DNA from: Burkholderia sp. Ax-1719
GTDB lineage: Bacteria; Pseudomonadota; Gammaproteobacteria; Burkholderiales; Burkholderiaceae
Direction of reading: 5' to 3'
Length of the DNA: 64,000 nucleotides
NCBI RefSeq assembly: GCF_011753055.1
Contig: NZ_VWWJ01000012.1
Coordinates: 145,308 to 209,307 of the forward strand
Positions 1 through 8,767 of the stretch are shown here, in pieces. The position numbers were made by a program, and so were the translations under genes. The notes under the pieces were generated by a model. It had not been told where the DNA came from. It worked only from the letters and a program-made list of their open reading frames with translations, and ran no database searches. Position 1 is the first letter of the stretch; each line of letters begins with the position of its first letter.

Positions 1-442
1 GGGCGAGGTCGATGCCGCCGGCGCGCAGGTCGAGCACCTTGTCGGTGGCGGCGACGCGCAGATCGATCCCGGGATGGCGATCCTGTAGCGCGCCCAGACG
101 CGGCAACAGCCAGAGCCCCGCCACGCCCAGGCTCGCGGTAATCGTCACGGGCTGGCGCACGCGCGGCTGCATCAACGCATCGACGACGTCCTGTAGTTGC
201 GCGACCGCGCCCTCGGCGGCGCGAAACAGGCGCTCGCCTTCGGGCGTGAACGTGATCGAGCGGTAGCCGCGATTGAGCAGGCGCACGCCCAGTTGCGTTT
301 CGAGCGCGTTGACCTGGCGGCTCACGGCGGACTGCGTGAGGCACAGATCCTCGGCGGCGAGCGTGATGCTCATGCGCCGCCCCACGGCCACGAAGCCGCG
401 GATGAAGTCGAGCGACGGCAGTTTGACGAGCGGAATTGACAT
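1..442 (-). CDS. LysR-family transcriptional regulator, 3' part missing
   Basis: The gene runs off the left edge of the window, so only the first 147 codons are present. Translation from the ATG at 442 begins MSIPLVKLPSLDF and shows the LysR winged-helix signature (SITLAAEDLCLTQSAVSRQVNALETQ, residues about 25-50), followed by the coiled linker and the start of the effector-binding domain (ITASLGVAGLWLLPRLGALQ). It resembles the GcvA/AmpR-like LysR branch. It is divergent from the hydrolase at 537 with a 94-bp shared upstream region, the usual arrangement for a LysR protein that controls its neighbour. The inducer cannot be inferred. Confidence 0.9.
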   Translation of the reverse strand, partial: MSIPLVKLPSLDFIRGFVAVGRRMSITLAAEDLCLTQSAVSRQVNALETQLGVRLLNRGYRSITFTPEGERLFRAAEGAVAQLQDVVDALMQPRVRQPVTITASLGVAGLWLLPRLGALQDRHPGIDLRVAATDKVLDLRAGGIDLA

Positions 443-536
443 GCGCGCACCTCATGCGAACGATGCACGAAGATTGATTGAGCGCGGCGCGCGGGTCAAG
501 TCCAATGACGGATGACTTCCCACTTCCTGCGTCCTG

Positions 537-1466
537 ATGAACGATTGCCAACCCGCGCCGCTCACCTTGCACGCCGCCGACGGCTTCAGACTGGGCGGCT
601 ACGTCTGGCGGCATCCCCAAAGCGACCTGAATGGCGAACCCCGCGCGCTCGCCATCATCAATGCCGCGACTTCGGTGCGCTGTCGCTATTACTTCCGCTT
701 TGCGGCGTGGCTGCATCGGCACGGCTGGGATGTGCTGGTCTACGACTATCGCGGAATCGGCGAATCGCGGCCCGCGCGGCTTGCCGATCTCGACGCCAAC
801 TGGCTCGACTGGGGCGAGCGCGATTTCGAAGCCGCGCTGCGCTACGCGCACCTGGCGTTTCCCGGTCAACCAGTCGATGTGGTCGCGCATAGCATCGGCG
901 GCTTCGTGACCGGGCTTGCGCCGTCAGCCGCGATGATCCGTCGGGTGTTCACGGTCGGCGCGCAATACGCGCACTGGCGAGACTACGCGCCGCGCAGCCG
1001 CCTGCCGATGCTGCTCAAGTGGCATGTTGCGATGCCCTTGCTGGCGTATGTGTGCGGTTACTTTCCGGCGGCGCGTCTCGGCTGGATGGAAGATACGCCG
1101 CGCGGTGTCGCGCTTTCATGGAGCCGTAGCCGGGCGCGCTTCGAGGACACGTATGCGCGCGCGCCCATCGCCCGTTCGCCCGAGGCACGCGCGGCGCTGG
1201 TGCGTCGCCTGGCGGCCTTCACCGCGCCAATCCTCGCCGTGAGCATCACCGACGATCCCTTCGGCACTATTGCCGCCATCGAGCGGCTTTTGCGCTATTT
1301 CACGCGCGCGCCGCACGTGCATCTGCGCGTCGCGCCCGCTCAGATCGGCGTAGAAGCAATCGGACATTTCGCGTTCTTCCATAGCCGTTTCGAAACCCAG
1401 CTCTGGCCGCTCGCGCTGCACTGGCTGCGCACGGGCGCGCCCTCGCCCAAATACGTCGCAGCATGA
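537..1466 (+). CDS. alpha/beta hydrolase, serine type
   Basis: This 309-residue protein has the alpha/beta-hydrolase fold and probably acts on an ester or thioester in the cytoplasm; no signal peptide is visible. The order of motifs is a strand-turn YDYRGIGES (about 69-77), a nucleophile elbow VAHSIGG with Ser119 (Ala replaces the first Gly of GxSxG), an acid residue near Asp240 in ITDDPFGT, and a catalytic His277 in IGHFAFF. It resembles the predicted hydrolases grouped as COG4757. It is divergent from the partial LysR gene at 442, which may regulate it. The gene at 1538 follows on the same strand and is also a hydrolase, but of a different class. The substrate is unknown. Confidence 0.82.
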   Translation: MNDCQPAPLTLHAADGFRLGGYVWRHPQSDLNGEPRALAIINAATSVRCRYYFRFAAWLHRHGWDVLVYDYRGIGESRPARLADLDANWLDWGERDFEAALRYAHLAFPGQPVDVVAHSIGGFVTGLAPSAAMIRRVFTVGAQYAHWRDYAPRSRLPMLLKWHVAMPLLAYVCGYFPAARLGWMEDTPRGVALSWSRSRARFEDTYARAPIARSPEARAALVRRLAAFTAPILAVSITDDPFGTIAAIERLLRYFTRAPHVHLRVAPAQIGVEAIGHFAFFHSRFETQLWPLALHWLRTGAPSPKYVAA

Positions 1467-1537
1467 AATAGATCGACCGTTCTTTTTAAGACAAATTCTG
1501 CTATCGTGCGTGGGCAGCGACCCACCGAGGAGCCTTC

Positions 1538-2530
1538 ATGAGCGCATCATTCGCCCACCGTTACGCCTACACCAACGGTATCCGCATGCACTACGTCGAG
1601 CACGGCGAAGGACCGCTCGTGCTGCTTTGCCATGGCTGGCCCGAATCCTGGTACTCGTGGCGGCATCAGATCGAGGCGATCGCCGCCGCTGGCTTTCGCG
1701 TGGTCGCGCCCGACCAGCGCGGTTACGGCGACACGGAAGCGCCGCTCGATACCGCCTCGTACGACATCCTCAATCTCAGCGGCGATCTGGTCGGCCTTGT
1801 GCATGCGCTCGGCGAAACGCACGCGATCCTGGCCGGGCACGACTGGGGCTCGATTGTGACGGCCACCGCCGCGCTGCTGCGCCCCGATATGTTCCGCGCG
1901 CTTGCGTTGCTGAGCGTGCCGTATCTGCCGCGCTCGCGCGTGCGTCCGGCCGCGTATTTCCAGACCCACACGCTGGAAAAGCACTTCTATCAGGAGTATT
2001 TCCAGCAACCTGGGCGCGTCGAACGCGAACTCGAAGCGGATATCCGCCACTCGCTGCTGGGCATCTACTACACGGCGGGTGGCGAGAGCCGGCGTCATCC
2101 GGAACATCGGCGCAAGGGTTTTATCGGCTTCGAAAAGAACATGCGTTTCGTCGATAGCCTTGCGTATCCGGACACGCTGCCGGGCTGGCTGTCCGCCGCC
2201 GATCTCGACACCTTCGCCGCGCAGTTCGCGACCAGCGGCTTTCGCGGTTCGATCGACTGGTATCGCAATCTCGATCGCAACTGGGCGCTCACGCCTTTCC
2301 TCGACGGCGCGCGCATCCAGCAGCCAACGCTGTTCGTCGCGGGCGAGCAGGACGGCGTGATCCACATGATGGCGAAGGCCTACGAGCAGTTGCAGGACCA
2401 CGTGCCGCGACTGACGAAGAAGGTGCTGCTGCCCGAAGCCGGACACTGGATCCAGCAGGAGCGTCCCGAGGAAGTGAACGCGCTGCTGCTGGAGTTTCTG
2501 CGCGACGCGGCGGTGCAGAACCCGCGCTAG
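1538..2530 (+). CDS. epoxide-hydrolase-like alpha/beta hydrolase
   Basis: This 330-residue protein has the signature of soluble epoxide hydrolases: oxyanion-hole HGWPESWYSWRHQ (residues 32-44), an Asp nucleophile in GHDWGS (Asp102) instead of Ser, a charge-relay Asp272 in AGEQDGV and His303 in EAGHWIQQ. The cap region contains SIDWYRN, whose Tyr matches the ring-opening tyrosine. The expected reaction is hydrolysis of an epoxide to a diol, although haloalkane dehalogenases share the Asp nucleophile. The Tyr in the cap and the HGWP motif favour epoxide hydrolase. It is closed by a strong terminator at 2556-2582, so it ends its transcription unit. Confidence 0.85.
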   Translation: MSASFAHRYAYTNGIRMHYVEHGEGPLVLLCHGWPESWYSWRHQIEAIAAAGFRVVAPDQRGYGDTEAPLDTASYDILNLSGDLVGLVHALGETHAILAGHDWGSIVTATAALLRPDMFRALALLSVPYLPRSRVRPAAYFQTHTLEKHFYQEYFQQPGRVERELEADIRHSLLGIYYTAGGESRRHPEHRRKGFIGFEKNMRFVDSLAYPDTLPGWLSAADLDTFAAQFATSGFRGSIDWYRNLDRNWALTPFLDGARIQQPTLFVAGEQDGVIHMMAKAYEQLQDHVPRLTKKVLLPEAGHWIQQERPEEVNALLLEFLRDAAVQNPR

Positions 2531-2555
2531 ATCCAGTGGTGGCACAAGGAGGGGG

Positions 2556-2582
2556 AAAGGGGGACGCCCAGTCCCCCTTTTT
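2556..2582 (+). terminator. Rho-independent terminator after the epoxide hydrolase
   Basis: A perfect 10-bp stem (AAAGGGGGAC at 2556-2565 with GTCCCCCTTT at 2571-2580), a 5-base loop, and a run of five T overlapping the end of the stem. Confidence 0.9.
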
Positions 2583-2622
2583 ACATTTCCGAAATTGTTG
2601 CGCAAACCGTAACATCAGGATA

Positions 2623-2644
2623 TAAATGCAAATCATTCGTATTC
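2623..2644 (+). promoter_or_regulatory. possible Fur box upstream of the ECF sigma gene
   Basis: The AT-rich stretch with core AATG-CA-AATCATT, ending TATTC, about 60-80 bp before the sigma-factor ATG, resembles GATAATGATAATCATTATC hexamer arrays (about 11 of 19 positions). Iron-starvation sigma genes are usually Fur-repressed, which fits the downstream FecI/FecR/TonB set. The match is imperfect. Confidence 0.4.
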
Positions 2645-2704
2645 CGGCAGCATAAAAAGGCCGACTGCACCGGTCAGCGGCGCGGGAAAAAAGGGGTTTG
2701 CTCG

Positions 2705-3220
2705 ATGTCCGCCGTCCTGATCGACGCGCAACAGCAGGTGCACGCGCTCTATCGCGACCATCACGGCTGGCTGCATGGCTGGCTGCGCCGCAAGCTCGGC
2801 GACGCCTTCGAGGCCGCCGACCTCGCGCACGATACCTTTCTGCGCATCCTGAGCGCCCACGAGCGCCTCGGGGCGCCCGACCTGATCGAGCCGCGCGCCT
2901 ACCTCACCACCGTTGCGCGCCGCGTGCTGCTCAATCACTACCGGCGGCTGTCGCTCGAACAGGCCTTTCTCGCCGCGCTCGCGCAGTTGCCGGAACCGCA
3001 GGCGCCGTCCACGGAAGAGCGCCTCGTGATCCTCGAAACGCTCCATGAAGTCGATGCGATGCTCGACAGCCTCGCGCCCAAGGCGCGCATGGCCTTCCTG
3101 CTCGCGCAGCTCGAAGGGCTGACGTACGCCGAGATCGCCGAACGCCTGCAAGTGAGCGTTCGCACCATCAAGCGTTATATGGCGGATGCGTTCGAAGCCT
3201 GTCTGATGATGGCGCTGTGA
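2705..3220 (+). CDS. ECF sigma factor, FecI type
   Basis: A 171-residue extracytoplasmic-function sigma factor. Region 2 is visible in ALYRDHHGWLHGWLRRKLGDAFEAADLAHDTFLRIL and YLTTVARRVLLNHYRR, and region 4 in LPEPQ...LAPKARMAFLLAQLEGLTYAEIAERLQVSVRTIKRYM. Gene order sigma, FecR-like anti-sigma, TonB receptor is the classical cell-surface signalling unit: receptor occupancy by a ferric siderophore is relayed to FecR, which frees the sigma factor to transcribe the receptor. The stop overlaps the GTG start of the next gene (GTGA), implying translational coupling. A Fur-like sequence lies upstream. Confidence 0.93.
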   Translation: MSAVLIDAQQQVHALYRDHHGWLHGWLRRKLGDAFEAADLAHDTFLRILSAHERLGAPDLIEPRAYLTTVARRVLLNHYRRLSLEQAFLAALAQLPEPQAPSTEERLVILETLHEVDAMLDSLAPKARMAFLLAQLEGLTYAEIAERLQVSVRTIKRYMADAFEACLMMAL

Positions 3221-4287
3221 ACGCACGCCTCGAAAACGGCACGAGCCATGCCGCCGACGACGATCATCGTCCGCTCGAACGGGCCGTCGCGCGCGCGGCG
3301 GCCGAGTGGCTCGTGCGTCTCGCCGATAACCCCACGCCCGAGGAAATCGACGCCTGCACGCGCTGGCGCGCGGCGAACCCGGAGCATGCGCGTGCATGGC
3401 GGCGCGCCGAACGCCTGAACGCGAAGTTCGACGTGCTGCCCGCGAAGGTCGGCATGTCGGCGCTGGCGCGAGCCGAGCGCGGCAAACCGCGCGCTGGCAT
3501 CGATCACGCACGTCGCCGCGCTGCGCTCAAGACCCTGAGCCTGCTGCTGGTCGCGGGGCCGACCGGCTGGCTCGCGTGGCGCACGACGCCGTGGCTTGTC
3601 TGGTGCGCCGACGCGCGCACCGGCACAGGCGAGCGCCGCACGCTGGTGCTCGCCGACGGCACGCGTGTGGAACTGAACACGGCCACCGCGCTCGACGTGG
3701 CCTTCGACGCGCGCGAACGCCGCGTGCGGCTGGACCAGGGCGAAATCCTCGTCGATACCGCGCCCGATCCGCAAGCGCCCGCGCGGCCCTTCATCGTGCA
3801 GACCGACGACGGCCGCATCCGCGCGCTCGGCACCCGCTTCGTGGTGCGCGACGCGCATGACCTGCGCGGCAACGGCGGCACGCAGGTGGCCGTTTTCCAT
3901 GGCGCGGTGGAAGTGACGCCCGCCGACGCGCCGCATCTCGCGCGCATCGTCGCCGCAGGGCAGGAAACGCGCTTCACCGCCGACAGCATCGACCCGATCA
4001 CGAGTACCGATCCGCACGGCTCGGACTGGACGCGCGGCGTGCTGTTCGCGCAGCGCGTGCGTCTGGCCGATTTCCTCGCCGAATTGAGCCGCTATCGTCC
4101 GGGGCTCGTGCGCTGCGATCCCGCGGTCGCGGACCTGCCTATTTCCGGCGCCTTCCAGCTCGCCGATACCGACAACATCCTCGCCGCCCTGCCCGAGACG
4201 CTGCCCGTCCAGGTGATCTGGCGCACGCGCTACTGGGTGACGGTCGTGGCGGGTCCGCAGCCCGGGCAAACGGGCAGCGCGGCCTGA
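3217..4287 (+). CDS. FecR-type anti-sigma regulator
   Basis: A 356-residue inner-membrane regulator. The N-terminal cytoplasmic DUF4880 region holds NPTPEEIDACTRWRAANPEHARAWRRAE (about residues 28-62). A single hydrophobic helix LKTLSLLLVAGPTGWLAW (about 107-125) precedes the periplasmic FecR domain (RRTLVLADGTRVELNTATAL, then VRLDQGEILVDTA and TDDGRIRALGTRFVVRD). The C-terminal part should touch the receptor STN domain. It starts with GTG and overlaps the sigma gene by 4 bp. The role is to carry the siderophore signal from the outer-membrane receptor to the sigma factor. Confidence 0.92.
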   Translation: MNARLENGTSHAADDDHRPLERAVARAAAEWLVRLADNPTPEEIDACTRWRAANPEHARAWRRAERLNAKFDVLPAKVGMSALARAERGKPRAGIDHARRRAALKTLSLLLVAGPTGWLAWRTTPWLVWCADARTGTGERRTLVLADGTRVELNTATALDVAFDARERRVRLDQGEILVDTAPDPQAPARPFIVQTDDGRIRALGTRFVVRDAHDLRGNGGTQVAVFHGAVEVTPADAPHLARIVAAGQETRFTADSIDPITSTDPHGSDWTRGVLFAQRVRLADFLAELSRYRPGLVRCDPAVADLPISGAFQLADTDNILAALPETLPVQVIWRTRYWVTVVAGPQPGQTGSAA

Positions 4288-4425
4288 CTTTTTCCTGCTC
4301 CCGGCGCGATTAAAAAAAATCTGCGCGCCCGTGTCCCCTTTCCTGATTTCGCGTGTCAAGCACGTATCTGCACGTATTTGTACGCGTCAACCGATTCAAC
4401 ACACACTGCCTGATCAGGAGTTTCC

Positions 4426-6921
4426 ATGTCCGCACGCCGGCCCCGCCGCGCCATTTCGCCCGTTGCGCGCTCCGCCGCCCGCCCGCGCTTTCCTCTGTTC
4501 GCAACCCGAAACGCGGCCTTCGCGCTGGCGCTGCGCGCCATTCCGGCCAGCCTCGCGCTAGGCGGCCTCTGCGCGGCTCCGGCAGCGTTCGCCGCGCAGG
4601 CGGCCAGCGCCGCCGCCAGCAAGACCTATGAGGTGGCCGCCGGACCGCTGGGCACCGCGCTCTCCGACTTCGCGATGCAAGCCGGCGTGACCGTGCAACT
4701 CGATGCGCGTCTCGTCGACGGACTGTCGAGCCCCGGCCTGCACGGCAGCTATTCGATCGCCGATGGTTTCGGCAAGCTGCTTGCGGGCACGAAGCTGGAA
4801 ATCGCGCAGAGCAGCACCGGCGTGTGGCTCGTCCGTGCGCGCGCGGCTTCAGCCGATACGCCCGCCGCCGCCGACACCACGCTGCCCGCCGTGAAGGTCG
4901 CTGCGCAGAACGACAGCCCCTATGGCCCGACCGAAGGCGTGGTCGCCAAATGGTCGTCGACGGCGACCAAGACCGGCACGCCCATCGTCGAAGCGCAGCA
5001 GTCGATCTCGGTGGTCACGCGCGACCAGATGGACCAGCAGAACGCGCAGACGCTCAACGCCGCCGTGCGCTACGAAGCGGGTGTGCAGACCGAAACGCGC
5101 GGCGGCATCGCCACGCGCTACGACATGCTGAACATTCGCGGCTTCAGCGCCGACACTTACTGGAACGGCCTCAAGCAGATCGGCAGCGGCGAGTATGCGA
5201 CGCCGCAGGTCGATCCGTATCTGATGGACCGCATCGAAGTGCTGCGCGGACCGGTGTCCGTGCTCTACGGTCAGGCGAACGCGGGCGGCCTGATCAATCA
5301 GGAAAGCAAGCTGCCGACCGTGCAGCCGTATCACGAGGTCGGCGTGGAGTTCGGCAACGATCGCCATCAACAGGCGACGATGGACTTCTCCGGCCCCATC
5401 GCCGGCGACCAGCACTATCTGTATCGCTTCACCGCGATCGGACGCCAGGAAGACGGTCAGGTCAACAGCACGCGCAACGAGCGCGTGGCCGTAGCGCCCT
5501 CCTTCACCTGGCGCCCCGACGACAAGACCTCGCTCACGGTCTACGCGCTCTATCAGCGCGATCCGGCCAGCACCTCCTATGGCAGCGTGCCCGCAACCGG
5601 CACGGTGCTCTATGATCCGCTCGGCACGATCGGGCGCAGCTTCTATGACGGCGAAGCCAGCTTCGAGCGCTTCAGCCGCACCCAGGAAGCCGTGGGTTAT
5701 CAGTTCGAGCACGCCGTGAACGACACGTGGAAGGTGCGTTCGAACGCGCGCTACTATCACATCGCCCAGGACTACCAGAGCGTCTACGGCACGACGCTGG
5801 AAGACGATTACCGCACGCTCGACCGCGCAACGGCCGTGTCGTACGAGCAGGTGAATTCGTTCGCTATCGACAATCAGGCGGAAGGCAACTTCTCCACCGG
5901 CCCGGTCGATCACACGGTGCTGGCCGGTTTCGACTACCAGCACATGGGCACCAACTACGCGACCGGCTTCGGCAGCGCGCCCTCGATCGACGTGTTCGAT
6001 CCCGTGTACGGCGCGGCAATCGACTATCCGGCGCTGACGAAAACCCGCGCGAGTTCGAATCAGTATGGCGTCTATGCGCAGGATCAGCTGCGCTACAAGA
6101 ACGTGCTGGCCACCGTGGGCGTGCGTCAGGACTGGGCCAATACGGTCACCAGCGATCTCACCGACAACACGCGTCAATGGCAGAACGATCACGCGCTCAC
6201 GTGGCGCGGTGGCATCAGCTATCTGTTCGATAACGGCATCGTGCCGTACTTCAGCTATTCGGAGTCCTTCGCACCGCAGTCGGGCACGGACATCAACGGC
6301 AAGGCCTTTGATCCCGAACGCGGCCGTCAGTACGAACTGGGCGTCAAGTATCAGCCGAAGCAGTACAACGCGCTGTTCACAGCGGCCATCTTCGATCTGA
6401 CGCGCAAGAACCTGCTGACCACCGACCTGAACAATCCGAACTATCAGACGCAGGCAGGCGAAGCGCGTTCGCGCGGTCTGGAACTGGAAGCGAAGGTGAG
6501 CCTCACGCGTTCGCTCGATGTTTCCGCCAGCTATACCTATCTGAACACGGTATACACGAAGGACAACAGCGGCCTGCAAGGCAAACGTCTGGCCGCGATT
6601 CCATCGAATCAGGCTTCGCTGTGGGCGTATTACACGATTCATGGCGGCCCGCTGGCAGGTTTGTCATTTGGCGGCGGCGGACGCTATACCGGCGCAACCT
6701 ATAGCAACGACAACACCTTCGAAGTGCGCAGCTACTTCCTGCTGGACGCAGCGCTGCGCTACGACCTGGGTTACGCCATTCCGCGCCTGAAAGGCTCGGA
6801 GGTTTATATCAACGCGCAGAATCTGTTGAACAAGACGTATGTGGCGTCGTGCTTCATCGGCACCTATTGTGCGTATGGTTATGGCCGTCAGGTATTTGCA
6901 GGGCTGAAATACCACTGGTAA
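4426..6921 (+). CDS. TonB-dependent ferric-siderophore receptor with STN signalling domain
   Basis: An 831-residue outer-membrane receptor. After an unusually long Arg/Pro-rich leader and signal peptide (cleavage near AAFA-AQA) comes an STN/secretin-like signalling domain (about 67-140, AAGPLGTALSDFAMQAGV). The plug follows (QQSISVVTRDQMDQQ, LNIRGF, RIEVLRGPVSVLYGQANAGGLINQ), then a 22-strand-type barrel ending in a C-terminal Trp. Family resemblance is to FpvA/FoxA/FhuE-type siderophore receptors. The STN domain and the adjacent sigma/FecR pair show it is a transducing receptor. The ATG at 4426 has CAGGAG 5 bases upstream. The siderophore cannot be named; no siderophore synthesis genes are in the window. 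Confidence 0.95.
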   Translation: MSARRPRRAISPVARSAARPRFPLFATRNAAFALALRAIPASLALGGLCAAPAAFAAQAASAAASKTYEVAAGPLGTALSDFAMQAGVTVQLDARLVDGLSSPGLHGSYSIADGFGKLLAGTKLEIAQSSTGVWLVRARAASADTPAAADTTLPAVKVAAQNDSPYGPTEGVVAKWSSTATKTGTPIVEAQQSISVVTRDQMDQQNAQTLNAAVRYEAGVQTETRGGIATRYDMLNIRGFSADTYWNGLKQIGSGEYATPQVDPYLMDRIEVLRGPVSVLYGQANAGGLINQESKLPTVQPYHEVGVEFGNDRHQQATMDFSGPIAGDQHYLYRFTAIGRQEDGQVNSTRNERVAVAPSFTWRPDDKTSLTVYALYQRDPASTSYGSVPATGTVLYDPLGTIGRSFYDGEASFERFSRTQEAVGYQFEHAVNDTWKVRSNARYYHIAQDYQSVYGTTLEDDYRTLDRATAVSYEQVNSFAIDNQAEGNFSTGPVDHTVLAGFDYQHMGTNYATGFGSAPSIDVFDPVYGAAIDYPALTKTRASSNQYGVYAQDQLRYKNVLATVGVRQDWANTVTSDLTDNTRQWQNDHALTWRGGISYLFDNGIVPYFSYSESFAPQSGTDINGKAFDPERGRQYELGVKYQPKQYNALFTAAIFDLTRKNLLTTDLNNPNYQTQAGEARSRGLELEAKVSLTRSLDVSASYTYLNTVYTKDNSGLQGKRLAAIPSNQASLWAYYTIHGGPLAGLSFGGGGRYTGATYSNDNTFEVRSYFLLDAALRYDLGYAIPRLKGSEVYINAQNLLNKTYVASCFIGTYCAYGYGRQVFAGLKYHW

Positions 6922-7182
6922 TTACGCCGGTAACTGCAATAGTCCATTGCGGATTATTTTCATGTTCGCGCGCTATATGACACGGCTGTCATCTAGCGTG
7001 CGATTTTCATGGTGTATCGTGCGTCCAGCCTGCGCCTTCCCACCTTCTGCACAGCCGTAAATCTCCCCACCTCTCGCCGTTTTCTAAATTAGTTTTCATG
7101 TTGAGTGAGCGGCAACTTAAAACACCGATGCCGGGCCGGAACCGATAATTCCTTCCAGTTTCTGGACTGCGAGGAATGCACC

Positions 7183-7572
7183 ATGCAAAAGCCGATGTCG
7201 GTCGAACTCATCAATGAATATGGCGAGCACGCGGTCAGCGTAAAAATCGACGGCCATGCCGCGCTGCTCGATACGGCCGATGTGGACGGCCTCATCGAAG
7301 AGCTGAGCAAACTGCGCGCGCAGATGCGCCCAGCCGTGCCCGAGCAGCCTTTGCGCTCGCATCAGTACGTGCTCGAAATCGATCCGTGCTGGTACACCGA
7401 GCGCAATCCGCTGTTCGACGGCGCAGTTGTGTTTCTGCGCCATACGGGCCTGGGCTGGGCCGGCTTTGCCATTCCCACCGAAAGCATGCAACGCCTGAAA
7501 GATGCCTTGAGCGCGCACGAAGCAGCCGCACAGCGCGAGGCGCGCATTCCCATGCACGCGTTGCCCAATTAG
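7183..7572 (+). CDS. hypothetical protein, 129 residues
   Basis: No family was recognised. The ATG at 7183 is preferred because GAGGAA lies 6 bases upstream; an in-frame GTG at 7105 would add a Cys-rich, less convincing N-terminus. The protein is acidic-neutral and soluble, with no signal peptide or membrane helix, and contains an aromatic-rich segment LEIDPCWYTERNPLFDGAVVFLRHTGLGWAGFAIP. Codon third positions are GC-rich as in neighbouring real genes. It is a lone gene between the receptor and a LysR gene. Confidence 0.65.
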   Translation: MQKPMSVELINEYGEHAVSVKIDGHAALLDTADVDGLIEELSKLRAQMRPAVPEQPLRSHQYVLEIDPCWYTERNPLFDGAVVFLRHTGLGWAGFAIPTESMQRLKDALSAHEAAAQREARIPMHALPN

Positions 7573-7784
7573 GCATCGCGCGCGGCGCAGCGGAATAAAC
7601 CACCGCGCCAACCGTTCAACTCAAGAATTCAGACCCGCGCGCAGCGCGAGCGGGCAAGCGCCGTCATGTGTGATCGCTCACGCGTGCGTGGCGCCCGCTC
7701 GTCTTTTTTTATCGTCCCTTTCATTCAGGGCAATGCTGCGCGCCGCCCTGAGCCTTCTCGCCCTCACCGGCACGGACTCGCCAC

Positions 7785-8750
7785 ATGAACCAGCTACAAG
7801 CCATGCGCGTTTTTACGCGCGTTGTCGATCTGAGCAGCTTCAGCCTTGCGGGCAAGCAACTCGGCATGTCCGCCGCAGCCGTTACGCGCAGCGTCGGCAT
7901 GCTCGAAGCGCATCTGAATATGCGTCTGTTGAATCGCTCCACGCGCAGCCTGTCACTCACCGAAGCGGGCCGCCTCTATCTGGACGGCTGCCGCGCCGTG
8001 ATCGACAAACTCGATGAAGTGGAGTCCGAACTGGTGCGCGCCACGCGCGACCCGAGCGGCGTGCTGCGCATTGCCGCGCCTTCGGTGTTCGCAAGCGGCG
8101 CGCTCAGCGCGTTGTTGGGCGCGTATCGCGGCGTGAATCCACGCGTGGATTTCGACGTGACGGCCTACGACAGCCATATCGACATGATCGAAGGCGGCTA
8201 CGACGTGTGCTTCGCCACCGACCGCCAGCAGGTCAATGCCTCGCTGGTCAGCCGCAAGCTCACGTCGGTGAAGGAACTGGTGGTGGCCACGCCCGCCTAC
8301 CTTTCGCGCAAAGGCATGCCGCGCGCGCCCGCCGATCTCGCGCAGCACGACCTGCTTGCAGTTTCGGATGCGCCGCGCAGCTGGGAATTCGCCAACGCCG
8401 AAGGCGTGCAGCGCGTGAACGTGAATGGCCCGCTTACAGCAAGCGGCTATGCGACGGTGCGCGCGGCTGCGCTCGCCGATATGGGCGTGGCACTGCTGCC
8501 GCTGCCGCTCGTGACCGACGATATCGCGCGCGGCGTGCTGCTGCCCGTGCTCAACGCGTATGACGTGAACGGCGGCATGCAGCACGTTTCGATCGTGTAT
8601 TCAGGCCGCAATTACCTCACGATGAAAGTGCGCAGCTTTATCGACTTCGCGGTGGAGCAGTTCCGCTCGCAACCTTCGCAGACGCACCACATCCCTGCTC
8701 CTCATGCCATGCCGCACGCGCTGCGCGCCGTCGCGCAGTTTGCCGCCTGA
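7785..8750 (+). CDS. LysR-family transcriptional regulator
   Basis: A 321-residue regulator with an N-terminal winged helix (MRVFTRVVDLSSFSLAGKQLGMSAAAVTRSVGMLEAHLNMRLLNRSTRSLSLTEAG in pieces over residues 7-63) and a C-terminal substrate-binding domain (LRIAAPSVFASGALSALLGAY...). It looks like the DmlR/CrgA-type branch common in Burkholderia. It ends 17 bp before the atypical response regulator at 8768, so the two are probably co-transcribed. They sit directly before the RND efflux operon on the same strand, making that operon the likely target. Confidence 0.92.
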   Translation: MNQLQAMRVFTRVVDLSSFSLAGKQLGMSAAAVTRSVGMLEAHLNMRLLNRSTRSLSLTEAGRLYLDGCRAVIDKLDEVESELVRATRDPSGVLRIAAPSVFASGALSALLGAYRGVNPRVDFDVTAYDSHIDMIEGGYDVCFATDRQQVNASLVSRKLTSVKELVVATPAYLSRKGMPRAPADLAQHDLLAVSDAPRSWEFANAEGVQRVNVNGPLTASGYATVRAAALADMGVALLPLPLVTDDIARGVLLPVLNAYDVNGGMQHVSIVYSGRNYLTMKVRSFIDFAVEQFRSQPSQTHHIPAPHAMPHALRAVAQFAA

Positions 8751-8767
8751 TCGACACCTGGAAAGCC

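Noticed and set aside
4303..4329. GGCGCG...CGCGCC inverted repeat between fecR and the receptor gene
   Set aside because: Only 6 bp of common GC-rich sequence around a poly-A loop, with no T run after it; too weak to call a terminator or operator.
4849..6642. Long minus-strand open frame of 597 codons opposite the TonB receptor
   Set aside because: It is the antisense shadow of a high-GC gene. The product is Arg/His/Val-rich with no domain, while the plus strand encodes a clear receptor.
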